A stretch of DNA of 19,563 nucleotides from assembly GCA_030615145.1 (NCBI GenBank), contig JAUWZT010000030.1, forward strand, positions 1 to 19,563. Direction: 5' to 3'. Position numbers and translations under genes: made by a program. Origin of the DNA: Promethearchaeota archaeon (GTDB lineage Archaea; Asgardarchaeota; Lokiarchaeia; Sigyniarchaeales; SOKP01). Below are positions 15,450 through 19,563 of this stretch, piece after piece (position 1 is the stretch's first letter; the number at the start of each line of letters is the position of its first letter). The notes beneath the pieces were generated by a model. The model was not told where the DNA came from. It searched no databases and saw nothing but the letters and a program-made list of their open reading frames with translations.

Positions 15450-15887
15450 TTATGAATAAATTACACTTATATTTTTAAAATTCTCGCTACTGATTAGTAC
15501 ATCTAACTTTTCTAATATCACTTCTGAGGTAAGTTGAGTATACGGTTGATTAAATGGCCAAATACCAATTAGAATATCTCCTAGCTTTTTTACATTCCCA
15601 ATTAAAAAACCTTCCTTTTTTTCATCTAATAAATACGTGTAGAGAATAACGATATAATAATTAAAATTATAATTAATAGCTACATCTCCACTTTTTATTA
15701 CTTCTCGAATGTTTTGAAAATTTATTACATTTTGACGCTTTTGACTTAATATTTTTAGAGACGAAAAATATTGAGAAGGAATATTAATCGGTTTATCAGA
15801 GATTATGCTTTTAAAAGTTAATGAATATGATTCATTTTTATCTCCTTTAGTCCCCTTAAAAATGACCTTGTAAAATATTGCACTCAT
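15450..15887 (-). CDS. hypothetical protein
   Basis: A 145-aa protein with no recognised domain. Predicted strands dominate: SAIFYKVIFKG at the start, SYSLTFKSII, and NYYIVILYTYLL near the middle. FLIGNVKKLGDILIGIW and a closing helix with SEVILEKLDVLI follow. There is no signal peptide or clear membrane segment. The protein is compact enough to be a single alpha/beta domain. It is convergent with the PfkB gene and lies downstream of aIF1 on the same strand, 78 bases away. It may be cotranscribed with aIF1, but nothing ties its function to translation. Confidence 0.6.
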   Translation of the reverse strand: MSAIFYKVIFKGTKGDKNESYSLTFKSIISDKPINIPSQYFSSLKILSQKRQNVINFQNIREVIKSGDVAINYNFNYYIVILYTYLLDEKKEGFLIGNVKKLGDILIGIWPFNQPYTQLTSEVILEKLDVLISSENFKNISVIYS

Positions 15888-15965
15888 CGAAATCTAATTT
15901 ATCTCTTTTTTAATATTAAAATAAAAAAAAAATGCAAATGAACTATCGTTACTATTATTATTTTA

Positions 15966-16310
15966 TCATTTTTTATATGGTTTCCTCATCATCCCTTGTC
16001 GAATGATAATATTTTCTTCAGGGAAGCCTAAGTCAATTAAAAATTTTTTCAACTTAAACTTGTGATCTCCTTGAAGTTCGATTAAATTTCCTCTAACAGT
16101 TCCTCCAGAAGCACATTTCTTTTTGGCTTGCGTAAGGATATCCTTTAGGTTTGCGTCTATATTTCCTTCGAAGGTGATAACTGTAACCACACGCCCCCAT
16201 TTCCTTCGATCGTTAGAGATAATAATTTGTTGTTCATCTGCGCTTAAACTATCGCATATACATAGGTCTTTCGGAAAACTACATACCGGACAAATGTCTT
16301 CTTCTTTAAT
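15966..16310 (-). CDS. translation initiation factor aIF1 (SUI1/eIF1 homologue)
   Basis: aIF1 checks start-codon selection on the small ribosomal subunit. The C-terminal SUI1 core is clear: VVTVITFEGN, then KKKCASGGTVRGNLIELQGD and LIDLGFPEENIIIRQG. Upstream in the same frame is the archaeal zinc motif CPVCSFPKDLCIC and a basic loop (SNDRRKWGR). These prove that the coding region extends well beyond the first usable GTG at 16190. No ATG, GTG or TTG exists between that region and the in-frame TGA at 16320-16322. ATT at 16310 would give a start of KEEDICPVC type and 114 aa, near normal length. Alternatively GTG 16323 is the start and one A of the five at 16316-16320 is surplus. Confidence 0.88.
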   Translation of the reverse strand: MKEEDICPVCSFPKDLCICDSLSADEQQIIISNDRRKWGRVVTVITFEGNIDANLKDILTQAKKKCASGGTVRGNLIELQGDHKFKLKKFLIDLGFPEENIIIRQGMMRKPYKK

Positions 16311-16482
16311 ACTCCTTTTTCACAACCTTTATTATTGAAACTTATTAAAATACAGTACTAAAAAATAATAGAACTAAATCTTATAAAAACCTTTTTTTAT
16401 TTTGGTTTTGTATAATTTTAAAAATGTTAAGTTTTTATAAGGATTTGATTAATTTGGTTTTTAGGTTTTATTATTAATAACA

Positions 16483-16490
16483 TTATAAAA
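16483..16490 (+). promoter_or_regulatory. candidate TATA box of the GTPase gene
   Basis: TTATAAAA lies 48-55 bases before ATG 16538. It predicts transcription start about 25 bases downstream and a leader of about 25 bases. The surrounding DNA is nearly all A/T, so chance matches are likely. Confidence 0.25.
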
Positions 16491-16537
16491 ATAAATTCTT
16501 ATTTAATATAATTAAAAAAAATAATTCATGAAAAAAA

Positions 16538-17062
16538 ATGATGAGTTCATGGATTTTTAAAGTGATCGTAGCAGGAGCGGGTGGTGTGGGAAAAACCGCT
16601 ATGGTAACTCGATATTGTACCGGAAAATTTGAAGAAGGCTATAAAATGACTATAGGTGCGGGATTCCACACAAAGTCAGAAGTCCTTGACACAGGAGAGT
16701 CCGTAAAAATGCAATTGTGGGACTTCGCCGGAGAAAAAAGATTCCGAGAGCTTTTACCAGACTATTGTAAGGGAGCGAGTGGAGCGTTTATTTGCTTTGA
16801 TATAACAGATTACGACACTTTCAGAGAAATTCCAGGTTGGCTAAAAATTATTCGCAAAAAAGCAGGTTTTGTGCCTATTATTCTTATGGGTATGAAGTGG
16901 GATTTATCGAACCACGAAGTGGATTTCGAAATCGCGAATGAATACGCCCAAAATGCTAAATGCAATCAATGCGTTTTCACTTCTTCAAAAGAAAATATAA
17001 ATATAAACGAATCGTTTCAAGCTATGGCAAAGTGGCTTATATTTTATGCAAATCAAGCGTAA
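16538..17062 (+). CDS. Ras-like small GTPase
   Basis: A 174-aa small GTPase with all five G motifs. G1 is GAGGVGKT (13-20), identical to Ras through Gly at the position of Ras Gly12. The switch I Thr is T38, G3 is WDFAGEKRF (61-69), G4 is MKWD (119-122) and G5 is TSSKEN (148-153). Two deviations stand out: Glu66 replaces the catalytic Gln (Ras Gln61), and G4 has Met in place of Asn in NKxD. There is no C-terminal CaaX cysteine, so lipid anchoring of the eukaryotic kind is unlikely. ATG 16538 or the adjacent ATG 16541 can start. Eukaryote-like GTPases are abundant in Asgard archaea; the pathway is unknown. Confidence 0.93.
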   Translation: MMSSWIFKVIVAGAGGVGKTAMVTRYCTGKFEEGYKMTIGAGFHTKSEVLDTGESVKMQLWDFAGEKRFRELLPDYCKGASGAFICFDITDYDTFREIPGWLKIIRKKAGFVPIILMGMKWDLSNHEVDFEIANEYAQNAKCNQCVFTSSKENININESFQAMAKWLIFYANQA

Positions 17063-17374
17063 TTTGCCCTATTTTTAGAAATTGCCATTTTAACCGCAAA
17101 AAAGAAACATATTTAAAATTAATTAGAATTATTTTGATAGTAAGTATCAGTACTTTTATCATAGATTCGATCCCATATCTTCATATAAAACTTTTTTGAT
17201 ATTTCAGTAGTGAATATAATTCTAAGCAATATTTTTCTTCTGCTTGTTGGCATATCTTCTATAATATACGAATAAATAGATATAAAGGGTAATATAAGCT
17301 CAAGAAAAGACCTAGAAATTACATATGTAAATTAATCTGTAGAATTTAAATAGCTGATTTTAAATAGAATATAG
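17063..17374. other. 312-base gap, no gene seen
   Basis: The stretch between the GTPase and the membrane protein is AT-rich with frequent stops in all frames. The only open frame reaching into it is a shadow of the GTPase end. No tRNA fold, repeat array or strong hairpin was seen. It presumably holds the GTPase 3' end and the promoter of the next gene. Confidence 0.5.
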
Positions 17375-18001
17375 ATGATCACCTATCTTTTTCGTGTAAA
17401 ATTTTTAAGTATAATTGACCAATTTTTACCAAACTTTGACGATCTGTTTATCGAGATTAATTCGTTTATAGAATTGGTATTTGGGTATATGAAATACTTT
17501 TTTTTTGGTATACTTCTCATTATCGGAATCTTAACCTTGTTAAGCTTGAGAGGGAAGTACTTTTTAGAGCGGATCAGATACAGCGAGGAAAAAAAATTAG
17601 CAGATAATCCTATGACGAAGCCTCGTTTGATTCTGGGGTCTTTATATATAGTTTTTGCGTTCGGAATCCTACTCGATTGGTTCACATACTTCTTGCTTGT
17701 CGTTTTAGACCCTCTACCAGATCGACTCGTTTTTAATTTTATCTCTCTTTCAGGTATAATCGATCCATTTGCTACCAATAACATTTCGGATATAAATAAG
17801 GCAGTGTATCCTTACGAGAAAACTATATATTACGGAATGGCTATCTGCTCGTTTCTAGCTCTCCTGACGATTACAATAAGTCTATGGCAGATAATTAATA
17901 AGGAAGGAAGGATTACAAAAAAATCAATAATCTCTTTAATTACTGGCGTCATAGCTGGATTAATTGCGGGATTTACAACCTGCCTTCCTTTGTTCCTCTA
18001 A
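17375..18001 (+). CDS. four-helix integral membrane protein, function unknown
   Basis: A 208-aa protein with about four membrane helices. They lie near residues 37-57 (YMKYFFFGILLIIGILTLLS), 85-112 (LILGSLYIVFAFGILLDWF onwards), 152-172 (YYGMAICSFLALLTITISLW) and 185-207 (IISLITGVIAGLIAGFTTC). The loop between helices 1 and 2 is charged (ERIRYSEEKKLADNP) and probably cytoplasmic. A longer segment of about 38 residues between helices 2 and 3 would then face outward. No transporter or enzyme signature is visible. It sits between a Ras-like GTPase and a TFB paralogue on the same strand, each with its own long leader, so an operon is not implied. Confidence 0.7.
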   Translation: MITYLFRVKFLSIIDQFLPNFDDLFIEINSFIELVFGYMKYFFFGILLIIGILTLLSLRGKYFLERIRYSEEKKLADNPMTKPRLILGSLYIVFAFGILLDWFTYFLLVVLDPLPDRLVFNFISLSGIIDPFATNNISDINKAVYPYEKTIYYGMAICSFLALLTITISLWQIINKEGRITKKSIISLITGVIAGLIAGFTTCLPLFL

Positions 18002-18060
18002 GTTGGAAAAAATCTATCTTCCATATTGAAAAACTATTTATGATAAAGCCACTATTAGGG

Positions 18061-18075
18061 GGATGACAGTCATCC
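18061..18075. promoter_or_regulatory. perfect palindrome before the second TFB gene
   Basis: GGATGACAGTCATCC is a 7-base inverted repeat around a single A, in DNA otherwise poor in G and C. It lies about 100 bases before ATG 18175 and is followed by a long pyrimidine tract (18073-18096). It could be an operator dimer site. Folded with a three-base loop and the T-rich tract, it could instead be the terminator of the membrane-protein gene. Confidence 0.4.
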
Positions 18076-18174
18076 TTTTCCTTCTTATTTTTCCTTTATA
18101 AATAGACAACTTTTGTATTTTTCCACATTTGTAATCGAAATTTTTAAAAAAATAAGCAATAGGTGTGAAAACTC

Positions 18175-18960
18175 ATGAAAACAAAAGTTAAAGGTTTGGT
18201 GGATGGTTGCTATCATTGCAATTCTATTTACATCTCAGAAATAAATTATGGCTTTGTATGTAGAACTTGTGGAACTGTTCAGGAATTGATAAAATTTGAA
18301 CCTGTTACCACTGCCGATAAGATACAATTTCAAAACCCAGTTACCAGTAAAACAACAATAGGAAACGAAGGAGAACGAAAAAGGGCTAAAGACAGTGGAA
18401 AGATACATAATCTAAGTAAATTGAATTCTATTAAACATTATAAAGATAATATTATGGAAATAGCATTCATTCGGACTAAAACTGTCATTGAAAAGCTAGG
18501 ACGATCATCTAAAGATGCTTCCGTAATTCTAAGAAAATTTAAAGAGATTCGTCCCTATATCCGCCCTAAGTCTAAATTTCGGAGCCCTGAGAAGTGCATT
18601 CCATGTATTATCTATTTTTACTATAAAGAAGTGAATATTGTTATTGATGTAGAAACTCTTTTTGACATTTCAGAGATATCAAAAACTGAATTCAACGAGT
18701 TTAGAAAGCAAATGGAACTATTTTGGCCTGTGTATAAAACGAGAGATCGTAAAAAGTACATTCTTACAAGAATAGGAGGCGTTATTGGCTACAAAAACCT
18801 ATACAACCAATCAAAGAAGATTTTAGATAAATTCTGGGAGATAATCAAAGATTCGAAAGACGATGTCATCGCCGGTTTAGTAATAGGAATATCATTAACG
18901 CTTTCTAAATGCGAAAAAATAACCCTGTATTCGCTAAGTAAATCCTTTAATATTACTTAG
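18175..18960 (+). CDS. second, divergent TFB, truncated by an in-frame TAG
   Basis: A 261-aa TFIIB-like protein. The zinc ribbon is intact (Cys12, Cys15 in CYHC; Cys29, Cys32 in CRTC). The following GPEWR-type and GAPxT-type blocks of standard TFB are replaced by diverged sequence. The first cyclin repeat spans about 90-170 (SSKDASVILRKFKEIRPYIR) and the second begins about 195. The frame stops at TAG 18958-18960, just inside the C-terminal helix-turn-helix (LYSLSKSFNIT), where the intact TFB reads VTEATIRNRYKEL. Reading through gives SSLQKSIQSKLFDRLG and ends at TGA 19081-19083, for 302 residues, a normal TFB length. AGGTG about ten bases before ATG 18175 is a ribosome-binding site. It may be a decaying paralogue, a truncated regulator or a sequence error. 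Confidence 0.82.
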   Translation: MKTKVKGLVDGCYHCNSIYISEINYGFVCRTCGTVQELIKFEPVTTADKIQFQNPVTSKTTIGNEGERKRAKDSGKIHNLSKLNSIKHYKDNIMEIAFIRTKTVIEKLGRSSKDASVILRKFKEIRPYIRPKSKFRSPEKCIPCIIYFYYKEVNIVIDVETLFDISEISKTEFNEFRKQMELFWPVYKTRDRKKYILTRIGGVIGYKNLYNQSKKILDKFWEIIKDSKDDVIAGLVIGISLTLSKCEKITLYSLSKSFNIT

Positions 18961-19083
18961 AGCTCGCTTCAAAAGTCAATTCAAAGTAAATTATTTGACC
19001 GCTTAGGGATAAGAAATAAGGTAAAAGGATTTAAAAAAAAGGTGGTATTTTTAGAAGAGAGAGGGCTTTTTAAGTATCTGTGA
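18961..19083 (+). other. in-frame continuation of the second TFB after the TAG
   Basis: Forty codons follow the TAG in the same frame with no shift, ending at TGA 19081-19083. The first residues (SSLQKSIQSKLFDRLG) fit the recognition helix of the second TFB cyclin repeat. The remaining segment is basic. A single base change, GAG to TAG at the position where the intact TFB has Glu, would explain the stop. Confidence 0.65.
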
Positions 19084-19234
19084 AACTATTTTCCGTTAGA
19101 TTTAAAATGAAATTTCCATTGAGTTTATAGCATAGTTAAAGTTACCAGACAAAATATTAAACTTTTTATATGATGAGGTTAAAATATATCCTAACCAATT
19201 CAAGACAAAATATAAAACTATAAGGGATAGATCA

Positions 19235-19563
19235 ATGTCAGTAAAATACGACGGGAAGGAGTATGAAGTAAAACGAGAAGGTGGGCTTTTAACTCTTAAC
19301 CTTCCAAGGATGGGGATCAAAAAGATATCTGACATCAAAGGTCTCGAAACACTTACTGAGTTACAGTCATTAAATCTCAATAGTAACCAGATTTCTGAAG
19401 TAGAAAATCTTGAAAACCTTATAAATTTAGAGAACTTACAGCTTGGGGGAAATCTGATAGAAATCATTAAAGGTTTTGATAATCTAGTGAATTTGAGGGT
19501 GTTAGATCTCAATAATAACCAAATTTCTGAAGTGGAGAATCTTGAAAACCTTACAAGTTTAGA
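19235..19563 (+). CDS. leucine-rich repeat protein, N-terminal part (runs off the right edge)
   Basis: An ATG at 19235 opens a frame that is still open at the window end; 109 codons are visible. The first 20 residues (MSVKYDGKEYEVKREGG) form a short cap. At least four leucine-rich repeats of 22 residues follow, of the SDS22 type with consensus LxxLxxLxxLxLxxNxIxxIxxL. Examples are LQSLNLNSNQISEVENLENL and LRVLDLNNNQISEVENLENL. The asparagine ladder N-Q-I is regular. Such proteins are protein-interaction scaffolds, frequent in Asgard genomes and sometimes fused to GTPase domains; whether that holds here lies beyond the edge. No signal peptide is present. The upstream TATAAAACTATAAGGG region could serve as promoter and ribosome-binding site. 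Confidence 0.85.
   Translation, partial: MSVKYDGKEYEVKREGGLLTLNLPRMGIKKISDIKGLETLTELQSLNLNSNQISEVENLENLINLENLQLGGNLIEIIKGFDNLVNLRVLDLNNNQISEVENLENLTSL
19385..19563 (+). repeat. direct repeat within LRR gene (132-base period)
   Basis: A block of about 45 bases starting AACCAGATTTCTGAAG at 19385 recurs at 19517 with a few third-position changes. The 132-base offset equals two 22-residue repeats. Most differences are silent or conservative, which suggests duplication of a two-repeat unit under protein-level constraint. The second copy runs into the window edge. Confidence 0.75.

Noticed and set aside
17160..17180. T-loop-like GATTCGATCCC suggesting a tRNA
   Set aside because: No matching T stem, acceptor pairing, D arm or anticodon arm could be built around it.
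18958..18960. TAG read as pyrrolysine
   Set aside because: The site aligns with an ordinary Glu in the intact TFB, not with a methylamine methyltransferase-type Pyl position. TAG also ends the gene at 4541, and no pyl gene is in the window.
1..19563. CRISPR array, insertion sequence, integrase or phage gene
   Set aside because: No regularly spaced repeats, terminal inverted repeats, or transposase/integrase motifs were seen; the only repeats are LRR-encoding.

Overview
The window is AT-rich archaeal chromosome that fits an Asgard (Promethearchaeota, Lokiarchaeia-like) genome. Archaeal markers are a general transcription factor TFB, RNA polymerase subunit P, translation initiation factor aIF1, multi-OB-fold RPA, an archaeal-type UMP kinase, pantoate kinase, the methanofuran enzyme MfnB, a PAC2 protein and an intron-containing tRNA-Leu. 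The Asgard flavour comes from a Ras-like small GTPase, a roadblock/profilin-like protein, a RING-like zinc protein, leucine-rich repeats and many small zinc-ribbon proteins. The lineage is inferred from gene content, not from a phylogeny.

Layout. 1-1830: tail of an unknown ORF, a YkgJ-type cysteine-cluster protein (-) and a PAC2 protein (+). 1929-4930: rpoP (49 aa), TFB (-), a C2H2 zinc-finger protein, a roadblock/profilin-like protein and a CxxC protein. 4940-7073: two small zinc-ribbon/membrane-tail proteins bracket an AroA'-type aldolase, a possible PAC3/PAC4-like chaperone and tRNA-Leu(CAA), which carries two introns. 7101-12508: a metabolic block with pyrH, pantoate kinase, proC, a GNAT acetyltransferase, mfnB, a RING-like protein and a HisA-like gene split by an in-frame TAA. 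12682-16310: RPA, a PfkB sugar kinase, an unknown protein and aIF1. 16538-19563: a looser, more accessory-looking stretch with a Ras-like GTPase, a four-helix membrane protein, a second TFB whose C-terminus is cut by an in-frame TAG, and an LRR gene running off the right edge.

Most genes are single-gene or two-gene units on alternating strands. The clearest same-strand group is mfnB-GNAT-proC on the minus strand. Information processing (TFB, RpoP, aIF1, RPA, tRNA-Leu) and cofactor or amino-acid synthesis (CoA, methanofuran, proline, aromatic precursors) dominate.

The most unusual signal is a set of conserved genes whose reading frames are not closed in the standard way. The HisA-like gene has an in-frame TAA and the second TFB has an in-frame TAG; both continue with family-consistent protein after the stop. 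aIF1 and the AroA'-type enzyme have no ATG/GTG/TTG that would include their conserved N-termini. One further gene may be joined to an upstream ORF across an A9 run. This may reflect assembly errors, gene decay, non-canonical ATT initiation or recoding; the sequence alone cannot decide.
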